From assembly GCF_001949145.1 (NCBI RefSeq), contig NW_019091368.1, positions 902,816-966,815 on the forward strand: a stretch of 64,000 bases of DNA, read 5' to 3'. The translations under genes and the position numbers were made by a program. This document shows positions 1 through 10,936 of the stretch, one piece after another. A model generated the notes under the pieces. The model saw nothing but the letters and a program-made list of their open reading frames with translations, was not told the origin of the DNA and ran no database searches. The stretch's first letter is position 1. Each line of letters begins with the position of its first letter. The DNA is from Acanthaster planci (taxonomy: Eukaryota > Echinodermata > Asteroidea > Valvatida > Acanthasteridae).

Positions 1-118
1 GGAATCTGTCGACCCAATGTGTGTTTGGAAAGGGTCGTCAGATTTCGCGCTGTGATTGATCAACGCGTTGCAAACTCTTGGCGGCGCACTTTTGTGAAAC
101 GCCCGTATTCGGCCAAGC
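1..118. repeat. Truncated copy of a palindromic MITE
   Basis: This stretch matches the right half of the palindromic element at 32763-32931. Both contain a GTCGACCCAAT-type centre, GTTGCAAACTCTTG, and a TTGTGAAACG end. The left half is cut off by the window edge. No coding sequence is seen. Confidence 0.6.
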
Positions 119-328
119 GTTATCTCTGAGGCAGTGTCATTAATTTTAGAACGCAGTCACAGAGCAAGTGAAGAGAACGTTAAAGGTCTACTGATCCATT
201 CCAATTTATCCTATCTATCTGTTTCCTTACAGCCAGTGCATTTTATGGGACTTCGCCTTTTTCTTCACGTCACTTCTTTAGAAGGCTATCTGACGGATAG
301 CTCCGGAAATTCTCTTTTCTAATGACCA

Positions 329-432
329 GATCTTGTTAAAAAAAAAAAAGATGATTTGCCTTACGAAGGATACGAGGAAGAATTTTTGAATCCACGCCGT
401 CGATGGACTGCCCTACCCGCACATCACCCGTG
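329..432. repeat. Direct duplication, copy 1
   Basis: Shares GATCTTGT, an A-run, GATTTGCCTTA, the GAATTTTT block and CACATCACCCGTG with 762-844, in the same order and orientation, with small indels. It lies upstream of the sterol reductase start codon. Confidence 0.75.
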
Positions 433-761
433 TTGCTATGCTGCAACATGCTGGTATCATCCAGCAGACTGATATTAGAAAAATCTCTATTTACACAACA
501 TGTACCAGCATTTTCATCTTTTCTGTCCCTTTTTTAAAGATTCTCATATATTCGCAGAAGCTCCCTTTCAGTTGCTGGTCTGTTTGTGGTGCAATGTTTT
601 TTAAACCGGTTGAGGTATTGGTTTTGTCGTAAAGCTCGGAAACTGGGGGCTAGTTCGGTGATTTTTTTGGCGACTTGCGGTGGATCATTTGTGGCCTCAT
701 CCAAACTACACTGTAGTTATTTGTATTTGAATAATGCAGGTAAGAAAACAAACAGTCCTGT

Positions 762-844
762 GATCTTGTAAAAAAAACATGATTTGCCTTATGACGAATT
801 TTTAATCCAAGCCTCCATGACAGCCCTACCGCACATCACCCGTG
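762..844. repeat. Direct duplication, copy 2
   Basis: Second copy of the segment at 329-432, about 20 bp shorter because of internal gaps. Both copies end in CACATCACCCGTG. Confidence 0.75.
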
Positions 845-1242
845 CAAGCCGTACATCATCATCGCGACAAAAGTGGGCGGGTTGTACTGAGATTACTAAT
901 CCACAAATGACCTGACAGAACATATGGCCTGGACTTTGGAGACACCTATCTTTACATCGAGATTACAAATAAACTGAAAAGATAATAGGCTATTCTTGTG
1001 GTGGTCTGCATTCTACATGGGCAAGGATTTGTCCACGTTCCATTTTGAGAACCAAAAGAAACAAATCCAATGTCAGTGACTTCACCTTTCCCCTGGAACG
1101 CAGGAATAGACTGCACTTTGAATCATTACAATTAGCATTGATCTCTCCGCTGCATCTTCAACGTTATTCCCAGACTAACGGGACTTCACTGTTGAATTCT
1201 ACTGACAAGAGAAGGCGGCCCACCGCTGAAAACCACGGCAGC

Positions 1243-1303
1243 ATGGCTCAAACCAACGCCAAGGTGCCCCGGACGGCTCATTATGAATTTGGAGGGCCTA
1301 TAG
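1243..1303 (+). CDS. TM7SF2: TM7SF2-like coding exon 1
   Basis: Encodes [20 protein letters not shown] plus one base. The donor is ATAG|GTAAGA and the exon ends in phase 1. Confidence 0.88.
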
Positions 1304-4300
1304 GTAAGATCGAGGCTTTTGATTAATAAAATATTTATAGTTCAGATGAACACAGACGGAGGTTTCCGTGCTATAGCAAGAAGAGTATAAGGAGTAATAT
1401 ATTGAGGGAAAAAATACGTTTTTATATTTACAATGTGTAGTACTGAGCGGACCTGACGCCCGTTTAATAAATCGCAGGGAAGGTCATGTATTAATTAATA
1501 ATTCGTCATGCTATCATTAATCACATTTCCTTGCACCTGTACGTTTAGCGAATAATGTCAAAAACACCTTCCCCGTTTCATTGTTTAAAAAAAAAATACA
1601 AATTACAGCAATCGTAAAGTTGACTGATTTGCTGATCTTTCATTGACTTGTGGATTTTTTCCCCAAGGCGCCTTGTTCATCATGATCAGCCTGCCTCTGT
1701 TCATATATTATCTCTACTTCGCCTGTGACAAGAACTCCTGTGCTGTCACGTTTCAACCCCCTCTCCCTAGCAGTTGGGATGATGTATTTGACTTGGATGT
1801 CTTCCTGATATTCTTGGGATGGATTGCCTTCCAGGCGGTGCTATACATGCTCCCGATTGGAAAGGTCAGTGCTGTTCTGAATAAATTTGAATAAAGAATT
1901 CTCCTCCAGTCCGTTCGTCCACAGCGTTGAAAAGCAAATTCGAGTAATTAGGGCCTATTGATACCGATAAATGAAAATAGATCGAATGAAAGTCTCATAA
2001 GGTGCAGTGCACAGATTCGATAGATGTGAAAACATCCTTCGCTGCATTTTAAAATATCATGGGCATAGATTACTCATTCCATAAATAAGCCTGCTTCAGT
2101 CATGGCGTTCAACTTCAGTTTCAGTGTGTCAATTGTGTTTTATGCACAGAAAGTCAAAGGTCTTCCCCTGAGGACTGGACGGCGGCTGCAGTACAGAATG
2201 AACGGTGAGGGCGTGTTTCGACGCAAGCGGTTTAAAAATCTCTGTGCATGTGCGTGACTAGTTGAAAGGTGGTCGGTGGGATTTATCACTGGAAAAAAAC
2301 AGAAGATTGTGTTCCTTGGAATGGTTCGGTTGATTACAAGGCTCCATAAATTCATGCCGGAATGCGAGCGACTTTTCAGAAAGAGTATCATCTTACTCCT
2401 GCAGGTCTGTTGGCGTTCGTGATTAGCATGGTGCTATTCGCTGCCCTCGTCTATTTTCGGTACCCAGTCACCATTCTGTATGACAAGTTCCTACCGTTTA
2501 TTACGTCTTCTCTCATCTTCTCCGCGATTCTCAGTGTCTTCGTCTACATCAAGTCTCTTGCTGCTCCTAACCACGCCCTCGCCGAAGGAGGAAACTCAGG
2601 TCTCTGCCACTTTCGACCTTTTTTCGTAGTTTCCCCTGAAACTTCTTCTCGTAATAATGTAGTATGTTTTCGAACCCCATAATAAATCTTAGTATATAGG
2701 TATATATAACGTGGTTAATTCTGTGCTGCTGAGACGGATTGTAAACTGCCAAGTACAGCGCACATGTAGGCCTATTTACAATCTTTGTCTTATGTGCGGT
2801 TACTGTCTCGTCTCCTGTCACCTCAAATTGATATTTCAGGCAATGTCATTTATGATTTCTTCATTGGACACGAACTGAATCCAAGACTGGGGAACTTTGA
2901 CATCAAGATATTCTGTGAACTTCGACCGGGACTCATCGGTTGGGTAAACACAGTTGTTTGATTTAGTCAATCATATTTACTACACTGAGTAACTTGTCGG
3001 TTAAAGGCTGCCGTGCGTTGGATCCTATGTGGTTCACATGGGCATTTTTGCTTTTCGGCAACGGATACTACTAGCTTACATTGGGCCAGTGTGAAATAAC
3101 GAAGCCATAGCCGGAAGATGATTTGTTTTTGACGGGGTGTTTTTACAAAATTTATACTGGTGAATAGTCTTGCCGAACGAGGCCTAATATGTTTCAAATT
3201 GCGACGTTTTCAATTTAAGTAGGCCCAGTTCTTGAAAGAAAGTCGTTGTTTCCTCTATGCAATCGCGCTATCGGACCTGTGTAAGCATTTTGACAGAAAT
3301 ACGGGGTTTCGCCGCAGAAGTGTTGTGTCTCATGGATACTCTGATTCACGTCTGTGCTAATATCAAAAAATGAAATTAACCGTAAGAGTTTTGCTTGATC
3401 TGAAGGTTCTGATCGATCTTGCATTCGTGGTGAAAGCCTGGACCGACTTTCCGGACAATCCACCTTGGTGTCTGTTAGCTGTGACCTTCTCACAGGTTCT
3501 GTATGTCGCTGATTCACTATGGTTTGAGGTAGGAGTTCATCACCATCAAACCTATCCGCTCCGAAATTAAGCAAGTCTCTCCATCTTCACGAGAGTCTCA
3601 CCGACTCATTTCAGGCTACAGATCTCTGATATCCTGCATAATTTCTCTCAAGGGTGGATCCAGAACCCAACTTTCGGTGGGGGCAAATTCTCTTTTGGGG
3701 TCAAAATGGGGGCGGGGTACATGTAGGAAACACCATGGCCTTTATGAGGAGTGATGCTAAACTTGGAGATTTTTTATACTCAGGAAAGGAAGAGAAATGA
3801 ACTGGTCCGCCAAATTGCTTTTCCTTATATTCAATATAATGCAAAAGGCAAAAAAGCAATTCCCCTAACCCTTTTTAGGGGAGGAAAGTCTGTCTGTTCG
3901 CCTACCCCCCCATCCGCCATTGATCTCTGATTGCTGAAATGTGTGTTTTGCATTCTGTGCTTACATTTTGCTCTTGATTAGGAATGCATCTTGAGCACCA
4001 TGGACATCATTCACGACGGCTTCGGATTTATGCTGGCTTTCGGTGATCTTGCATGGGTTCCTTTCACCTACACACTACAGGCTCGTTACCTAGTGGATCA
4101 CCCAGAGAAGACTATGCCCAGTTACTGTGTTCTGACAGTTGTTGCCTTAGGATGTAAGCATTAAAATATAAAACATGAAACCGAAATGATTACCGGTACA
4201 ATTCAGATTTTAATGAAGTTCTTGTGAATCAGATACCAATTCTGATTGTTACTGCATAAAGCGCATTTACCAATCTGTATTTTCAGATTCCATTCGTTTT

Positions 4301-6145
4301 CATGAAGTTGTCCTAAAACTGCTCCAAAATTAGATTTAAAATTGTTATGCGAATGCAAAAGCGAAAAGGGTTTGGCGTCACGAAACGTTTGCAGCAAAGT
4401 CTACTTTATTTGTAATGTGTTGAACTTGTGCAAAATGGTAGCCCAAACATTTCCATCTGACGTCAACAAATTGCATTCGTGTTCGCTTTCGCACGATATA
4501 TGAACCAGACTTCACGTTTATATGATCGTACATTCATTAAAGCGTATAAAGCTGTTTACATATAAAATGATTTTATTTGACTCAATCACTTTTCAGTTCT
4601 GGGGTACTACATTTTCCGTGCTTCCAATTCCCAGAAGAACGCCTTCAGGCAAAACCCCAACGGAGACAGCGTTAAGCGTAAGTGTCGAAGTGAAATGCAG
4701 AAAAACATGTTTTGACGACATATTTTTCACTTACTTCCGAACAGGTATCTCGTTAAAGCGACGCTCTTTAGTTGACATTAGACAATACCTGCATAACTCC
4801 CTCCCCGTCATCTGATTGGTGGATCGTTGACATCTCACTGAATTATTCGTTCTATTTCACGGTACACGTTGATTAGGACTGGTTCCCGCCGCCATTTCAT
4901 AATATTTAATTCCCAGTAAGAAAGAGGAAAATAATTTGGGGATAGGAACCAGTCTAACATATTGCGGGTACTATGGGTCGTGCATGGGACACAAATCTGT
5001 TTCACAAAATGAAGGACGTTCAACACGACGACCAAAGTCACCAAACAAATAATGCATGTTTCACATTTGTAGAGTGGTAAAAATAATTATTTTCACCCGT
5101 TGACAGTTGAAATCTTTCATTTCACTCGCTTTGCGTCGTGGAATCGAACATTCCATCTGTCACCTCATGAAATTATTTTTGTCATTGCACTCATAAATAT
5201 TCATTGTTTGTTTAAGTTCGCCAGGACGATTGGAATAGTTTGGTACTCATGTAAAGAAACCAGAGGCACGAATACCACGGAAAGGTTGAGCCATGTTTAT
5301 TTTCAAGTTGTCTATAGTTAGATATCACATCCCAACAAACTGCACACGAAGAAAAGAAACAGGCAAAAATCCTCATCTCATTTGTCCCTTTATTTTTCCT
5401 CGGCTTGCTTCTTCTTCCAGATCTACAGACCATTCCTACAGCTACCGGAAAGCGACTGTTGGTGTCCGGTTGGTGGGGGTTCGTCCAGCATCCCAACTAC
5501 CTTGGTGATCTCATTCTGGCTTTGTCATGGTCCCTGTACTGCGGTGAGTTATGAAACCAATTTTCGTCTTTCTTTCTGAAATTCGACTGGGCAAAGAACA
5601 TGATTCTTTTATTCATCTTTTTGGGGATGTGATTTTCACAAAATTTCAGGAATTTTTGAATTTGTAAAACATTTCGTTTTGGGAGATTTGTGGCAAAAAG
5701 AAATATTTCAGGAAATTTATTTTTAAAACAAATTATCAAAAAGTAAGGAAATTTTAAACAAAACTAATGATGGAATAACTTTATTGACAAATTAGAAAAA
5801 AGTAATTTCTAAATGGAGAGTTTTGCAGAGAGCTTTTGGGGACAAAATATGCACCAAGAATTTAATCATATATACACAATAAAGTTGGTAGAGACGTGTT
5901 TGTGTGGAATAGTCAAGTAAATGAAGTAAATATGTGTGAATGTTGAAAATCCCTAATAGTCTTCCATGTCATCCTCATCCCCAGGGTTTGACAGCATTAT
6001 CCCGTATTTCTACCCCATCTATTTCACCGTTCTCCTAGTGCACCGATCTCTGCGCGACTCGGCAATGTGTAAGGAGAAGTATGGCACGGCATGGGATCGC
6101 TACTGCCAGAAAGTACCCAGTAGAATATTCCCTTATATATTCTAA
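1243..6145 (+). CDS. TM7SF2: Delta14-sterol reductase (TM7SF2/ERG24 family), complete, 10 exons
   Basis: ER-membrane enzyme that reduces the C14-C15 double bond of sterol intermediates with NADPH during cholesterol-type sterol synthesis. Ten exons join to 1,272 nt (423 residues), close to human TM7SF2. The product is multi-pass hydrophobic. Two family signatures are present: [16 protein letters not shown] near residues 170-185 and [17 protein letters not shown] near 388-404. [14 protein letters not shown] matches the conserved block, but glutamine sits where most members have arginine (FVRHPNY). The protein ends in FPYIF, as in the family. The start is the first in-frame ATG, in a good context (GCAGCATGG). 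No Tudor domain precedes it, so it is the TM7SF2 type rather than the lamin B receptor type, unless an upstream exon was missed. A poly(A) signal follows at 6909. Confidence 0.95.
1668..1864 (+). CDS. TM7SF2: TM7SF2-like coding exon 2
   Basis: Acceptor CCCCAAG|GC, donor GGAAAG|GTCAGT, phase 1 to 0. Encodes two hydrophobic segments around [20 protein letters not shown] and [20 protein letters not shown]. Confidence 0.92.
2150..2204 (+). CDS. TM7SF2: TM7SF2-like coding exon 3
   Basis: Acceptor TGCACAG|AA, donor AACG|GTGAGG, phase 0 to 1. Encodes [18 protein letters not shown], corresponding to the conserved G-x-x-L-x-x-G-x-x-L-x-Y-R-x-N loop. Confidence 0.92.
2405..2599 (+). CDS. TM7SF2: TM7SF2-like coding exon 4
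   Basis: Acceptor CTGCAG|GT, donor AACTCAG|GTCTCT, phase 1 to 1. Contains membrane segments [17 protein letters not shown] and [19 protein letters not shown]. Confidence 0.92.
2840..2943 (+). CDS. TM7SF2: TM7SF2-like coding exon 5
   Basis: Acceptor ATTTCAG|GC, donor GGTTGG|GTAAAC, phase 1 to 0. Carries the first ERG4/ERG24 signature, [15 protein letters not shown], followed by the conserved [15 protein letters not shown]. Confidence 0.95.
3406..3528 (+). CDS. TM7SF2: TM7SF2-like coding exon 6
   Basis: Acceptor TGAAG|GT, donor TTTGAG|GTAGGA, 41 whole codons. Encodes the block ending [12 protein letters not shown], typical of the family. Confidence 0.92.
3649..3922. mobile_element. Probable nonautonomous DNA transposon (MITE) in TM7SF2 intron 6
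   Basis: The left end CAAGGGTGGATCCAG pairs imperfectly with the inverse of the right end CATCCGCCATTG. Next to the ends are G-rich and C-rich stretches, a common look for hAT-type MITEs. No ORF is seen, and no clean target-site duplication was found. Confidence 0.5.
3982..4153 (+). CDS. TM7SF2: TM7SF2-like coding exon 7
   Basis: Acceptor GATTAG|GA, donor GGAT|GTAAGC, phase 0 to 1. Encodes [20 protein letters not shown] and [17 protein letters not shown], strongly conserved positions of sterol C14 reductases. Confidence 0.95.
4386..4500. repeat. Dispersed repeat family A, copy 1
   Basis: Shares AATGTGTTGAACTTGTGCAAA, a GCAGCCCAAA-like block and a CATTxGTGTTxxCTTT-like tract with 16870-17020 and, more weakly, 23105-23260. 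Non-coding, in TM7SF2 intron 7. Confidence 0.6.
4597..4677 (+). CDS. TM7SF2: TM7SF2-like coding exon 8
   Basis: Acceptor TTTCAG|TT, donor AAGC|GTAAGT, phase 1 to 1. Encodes [20 protein letters not shown], the family's YYIFRxxNSQKNxFRxNP block near the predicted cofactor site. Confidence 0.95.
5421..5543 (+). CDS. TM7SF2: TM7SF2-like coding exon 9
   Basis: Acceptor TTCCAG|AT, donor TGCG|GTGAGT, phase 1 to 1. Encodes [20 protein letters not shown]; the Q replaces the usual R before HPNY. Confidence 0.95.
5985..6145 (+). CDS. TM7SF2: TM7SF2-like coding exon 10 with stop codon
   Basis: Acceptor CCCCAG|GG. Carries the second family signature, [16 protein letters not shown], then the C-terminus [10 protein letters not shown] and TAA at 6143-6145. 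Confidence 0.96.
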
Positions 6146-6930
6146 TTTAGCTGCTACTGAGGAATAAGAAACCACCCTTTTCACAAAACCTTCTGATTAC
6201 ATTAACGCCAGTCATCGATATGATACTCTCAAGACGGTGACTACAACAGTAGGGTCTATTAATATAATGTAGCAGCATGTAGAGATTTACACAGGGTGAT
6301 TTCTCCCAAGTTGGTCTTGTTTACATTCGTAGCATTACTCTAACAAATCTCCATTTAAATGGAAAATCTGAATTTTGCGCTGGTATTAGAAGGCTCGTCA
6401 GATTAAAGATATCCATCGTTTTGTAACAACATATCAAATGTTCTTTCATGCGTTATTTTTGAGTGTGAGATAAAATATGAAAACACCATGGATGGGACGA
6501 CTACATATATGATTTTTTTTATAAAGTTCGCGAAGTGAACGTTAATCGGTTAGCGTATAAACCACCACTTTTAAGAAACTTGAAATTCTCAAATCGATCT
6601 TTCAACGGCTGCCAAAAGTAGAATGTCGTTTACTGTTGTGAAATGTTCAAGGATTCATTGACACTAAAGTTGTCAGAAATGTTAATATTTTGTTCAAGAC
6701 CTACATTGACAATCTTTGCAATGGAATTATTTTATTCGTTTGACCTGGCATTTGAAAACTGGTAGGCCCATATCATCCATGAAATGATTTTTTTTATGTT
6801 AACGCAGATTTCTGATATATTGTCTTTCGAGATGATTAATGTTCATCAATTTCTCACTCGGGATACAAAACCTCGACATTTCTATATTTGTGTCTGTGAT
6901 TGTACTAAAATAAAGTTTACGGGAGCTCAC
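6146..6930 (+). other. TM7SF2: TM7SF2-like 3' UTR
   Basis: AT-rich sequence without ORFs between the stop codon and the poly(A) signal at 6909. The 3' end is inferred from that signal. Confidence 0.6.
6909..6914 (+). promoter_or_regulatory. Poly(A) signal AATAAA of the TM7SF2-like gene
   Basis: Canonical hexamer about 760 bp after the stop, the first canonical AATAAA I see in the 3' region on this strand. Confidence 0.6.
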
Positions 6931-9900
6931 GGAGGCAAAATTCAAATAAAGTTGTAAAGGAGGTTTCTGTCGTCTGACGCTTTCGAGCTGAAGCCCCGAC
7001 TATACCTAAAAATAAAATCTTCAAAGCTCGAGATATTTGTAGAGTGGGCCTGTTATGTTGATGCAAAGGCAAACAATCAGCTGTGTCTGGTGACGTCATT
7101 CACTCTCACCCACACGGTCCACAGAGGACAGTACATCTCCCCTTTTGTTACCTTCCTCGATTGTTATGCGTGCATGGAACACCCAAAGAATACACCTAGC
7201 CCGCCGCCCCATTGATATGCAAAAACAGAGCAAAATTAGTCGTCAGAAATCACCCACCTGAGTCAGGAGAGGGCAATATCACCGCGCAATAACATATATT
7301 GCATTGTACAAAATGTCGCCGTGAATCACAGGCCAGACTGGTATATGGCTGCATCGTGACTCATTCAGGGTTAACTACGGGAGCGGTCGTTTAAGTACTT
7401 GCCCGGCAATTCGAAGGATTATTCTGTAACTAGAACTTCAAGTAAAAGCGTGTGGAATATAAACGTCAGCTGGTCTGACGGAGGTGAGGAGCGCCAACTT
7501 GAAAGTGGAAACAGTTTTGTACATGATTTTACGGGCTTGATGTTACGAAGCCATCGACATTTAACAATACAAAGACAACAACGAAGGTGAGTATCCATCA
7601 CGTGATAAATACTATTGCAAAATCCACACTCGACGGCGGTTGTACAGGATGAAGAGTGGGTTAACTCCACTTTTTAAACAACTTTTTGCCGTTTGAGAAG
7701 TCGGGTTTTCTGAGCACCCCGAACGTTCGCTTTGGACGTTTCTACTGTGGTACTGTTACACTCGGCAAGGTCCACACGTCTGGCTGTAAATACTGAGGAA
7801 AATTTCTTGTTATATAACTGGCATTTTTTTTCGTAGAATTTCTATCATTACAACCTTTTTTGGGGGGGGGATTATATATTGGACCAACACAATTTTCGAG
7901 TGTTTCCCAAAAGTCAACAGGTGTCCCTTTTCAAACTTGTTCGTGACAGTTGAGAGTTGTGATGGTCCGATCAAACCTTTTCCCATTTTTGTTAAAAAGT
8001 CGGAATTGTGTGATCTTTAATTCGGGAACAAAATAATTCTGATATAAAACGTCGTTCGGCGACATCTGGAATGTCTGGCAAGCGCGAGGAATATGTTGGA
8101 TCATATCGCCACTTTTCCATCTCATCTCAGTAAACGGAAGTAGTTGCAAAGTAGTAGTGGGACCGCAATGGAAATAAGTTATTTTAACTTTTTGCAATCT
8201 CCCTACGATTTCTACTTATTAGGAATCGCTGACTTTGCTTTCTTCCAATTGCCTTTCTTTATTTTATTATTGTAATAATATTTTATAATAGTGAAGAAAT
8301 CAAATAAAATCAAAAACTTGAAAAGACATGAATCTTGGACTGAGAAACGTTTTGAAATACAACCAGGTTTCAGAATTACAGTTTTCTCTGAGCTTGAAAT
8401 TTTAATTGAGGATTATCATTTTCCATCGCTTTGTGTTAATGTCGAGACGAGGACTTCATACTCAAGAAAGTAATTAAACTGAATCAAATGGAATGGAATA
8501 AAATAGAATTGAATTAAATGGTTTAATACAAAAAGGAATCGCAGCAATGTGCCGAATTAAGACTAATCAATAATAAAAGACATAATAATCAAATTAGTAT
8601 ACATGTTACACTTTCTTGCAAATTAACTTATTTCTGATAAAAAATGGCGTGCTATAAATACAAGATAGGCATGGTATAGACACATTTACCAGCTTTGATT
8701 TCATGTGAATCCGACTTGCCTGAATAAACTGAAATTCGTTATTAATCTATACCGGTACGTTTATGACATTCATTTGTGCGTGCCGTTCATTTACATGCAT
8801 ACAGTGTCGTACGGAAGTGGTCGACAAGACGATTATATCACTGACACCCAAAATCACCTGCAGATCGTTCTGGGCAATTTTTTACTATGTTGAACATACT
8901 GTGCTTCAATATTCGCGATAGATTCCGTCTAGATTTTGGATGCATAACATTGTCACGTCTTCCAACAGACAAACCGTGGAGTATTTTCTCCACCCGTGTA
9001 ACCATTTGTATGGTTCAATTTCACTGGACATAAAGTAACTGTAATTTTGAGTGGAGCTACTGCATATGCTTAAGCTATGTTTCACTGATGAACTACATTG
9101 AAATTTAATCAGCCCTTGAAAAATTGTCAGGATGGAGTATTCTTGAGTGAACATTAGTCACCGAGAAAATGGTGCCAGGCTCATGGGTGTTGTTCTACTT
9201 CATCTTTTAAAAATACAATAATAACTACAGTTTTTATTGGAAACAGTCATTCGACATTAGGAATAATCTCAAAATTCAGCTTGAATTCATTAATATTTCA
9301 AGGACTAAAGTACGTCCGTGTTTTCACTGGTTTTAATGTTCAAAACAGCTGTGCTGTCGTGCATGTATTTTGTTGTGATAGGCCTATGTGATGACGACTC
9401 GTCTCTCGTTAATCACAGAAAAACACCTGCCTCGACATTCAGTCGTTAGTGCGAACGGCGTAAGGCAATGCAGAAATTTTTATCCGTAAACGCAGAGATT
9501 GACTATATAAGAACTTGTACGTAGGCCCTGAAAACGTGGATCTTTCATGAGATATTTTTCTTTCCACTGAGAGTTAAAACGTGAGGAAAAAGCAGGCGTG
9601 TGTAGTGGGAATTTGCCTATAGGCCTCCCGGTTGCGAAACACGACAAAAATAACAATAACAATATTGTTTACTTGTACATTATGTGTTTATCTGTTTTGA
9701 GCATCCTGATTTTGTATAGTTACGATCCATTTTAGCCATCCCGATTTAGCATCTATTTCATATCTCTGTCCAGATGTTACTTTTATCAGCTTCCCAATTT
9801 TGCTGTTGAAATCTCAAGCCCATTGTATTCTGCCGTTCATTCTGTTCGCTACCCCCTTAGCTACTTCAAAAATACACCAAACGTGTTTTTTTTAATGAAA

Positions 9901-10875
9901 TACAATAATATACACCTATACAGGTGTGGGTTCTTAGACCAAGGTCCCATCTAAAAGGATTAAAAACCGCCCGAACTACGCTCAAAAAGGCGCTTGTAGA
10001 GAGGGTTTAAACACGTTAACCCACTACATGTTTTTGTGATGCGTTTAGGAATGTGTTTAAGCGCTTAGCATTTAAACACATTCCTGGCACATTTCAATAA
10101 ACATGTCATGGTTAAACGTGTAGAAATAGTGGGTACAGAAAAGTGTTTGAACTCTGATCGTTGTTTTTACAATGTGAAGCGTCCACAAAGAAATTACTGT
10201 AGAGGGCGGCTATTTGCTAATATTGAGCACAATTATGTAGCCCGTGGCAAAAGCTTTCGTAATTTTTAAAACTTATCATAAGGGTGAATATTTTCCCTCC
10301 AGAACAGTGTGGAGTAAATCAATTCCACATTACCAGTCACGGAAGCCACATAAGGAGCCAGTAATTAAAAATTCTTTATAAATTCCTCTTTCTTTAGGCT
10401 CAAAGTTCAAACTTTGAATAAAAGAATTTATTCACTGAAAAACGCTCGCCCATGTTTCTGAAGAAACTTTCCATGCATCCTTTAAAAAAAGAGGATTTTG
10501 ATAAGTTGTAGATCACATTCGATGGCGACGATTACTGGAGGGAAAGAAAGTGATAGGTCTTTCGATTAATTTGGCAACCATGCATCGGAAGAGTAGCATG
10601 CTCAGTTGCAGGCGGGGCGTCGTCATTGACTCACCGCGAATGTTGCCGAAGTTTTATTACACAACGTGAACACTGAAGACAGGAGTCCGGGGAGGGGGGG
10701 TCAGCTCGTGATCAGAATGGTCGTCATATTTTCGTGTGGGTGTCACACGTAACGGGTTTGCTCAGGCGTCTCTGCTGTTTTTCTTTTCCCTTTTTCGTCT
10801 TACAGACAATCGCTCTATTTATCATTGACTGCTCTGCCTGTTGTCTGTTTAAAATGTTCCTTTTTTTACTTTCAG
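6931..10875. other. Intergenic region before the EGF receptor
   Basis: No protein-coding gene is recognised. It probably contains the promoter and any untranslated first exon of the EGF receptor. I see GAAT/TAAAT-type simple sequence near 8480-8520 and a hairpin at 10047-10085. Confidence 0.4.
10047..10085. repeat. Perfect 14-bp hairpin inside a larger imperfect palindrome
   Basis: AGGAATGTGTTTAA and its exact inverse TTAAACACATTCCT are separated by 11 nt. Weaker inverted matches (CACGTTAACCCAC and GTTAAACGTG...GTGGG) extend outward to about 9985 and 10160, so it is probably a foldback MITE. Confidence 0.6.
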
Positions 10876-10881
10876 AAAAAG

Positions 10882-10936
10882 ATGTACCATCAACTTTTGA
10901 TCATCATCATTGCTACCATCACACATCGAACATGCG
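10882..10936 (+). CDS. EGF receptor exon 1: signal peptide
   Basis: Encodes [18 protein letters not shown], a short hydrophobic core suited to a signal peptide. The ATG lies just after TTTCAG|AAAAAG, so an untranslated exon may precede it. Donor TGCG|GTGAGT, phase 1. Confidence 0.75.

Larger units (their letters stand above)
119..1242. other. Upstream region of the TM7SF2-like gene
   Basis: No gene of its own is seen here. It holds a direct duplication (329-432 and 762-844) and a consensus splice donor CAG|GTAAGA with GT at 740-741. The donor could end an untranslated first exon, but no matching acceptor is convincing. The reading frame before the start codon is open back to about 1045 but has no ATG before 1243, so this is probably 5' UTR. 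Confidence 0.4.

Noticed and set aside
1045-1242. N-terminal extension of the sterol reductase (open frame upstream of ATG 1243)
   Set aside because: The open frame has no ATG before 1243 and no Tudor-like sequence; the length from 1243 already matches the family.
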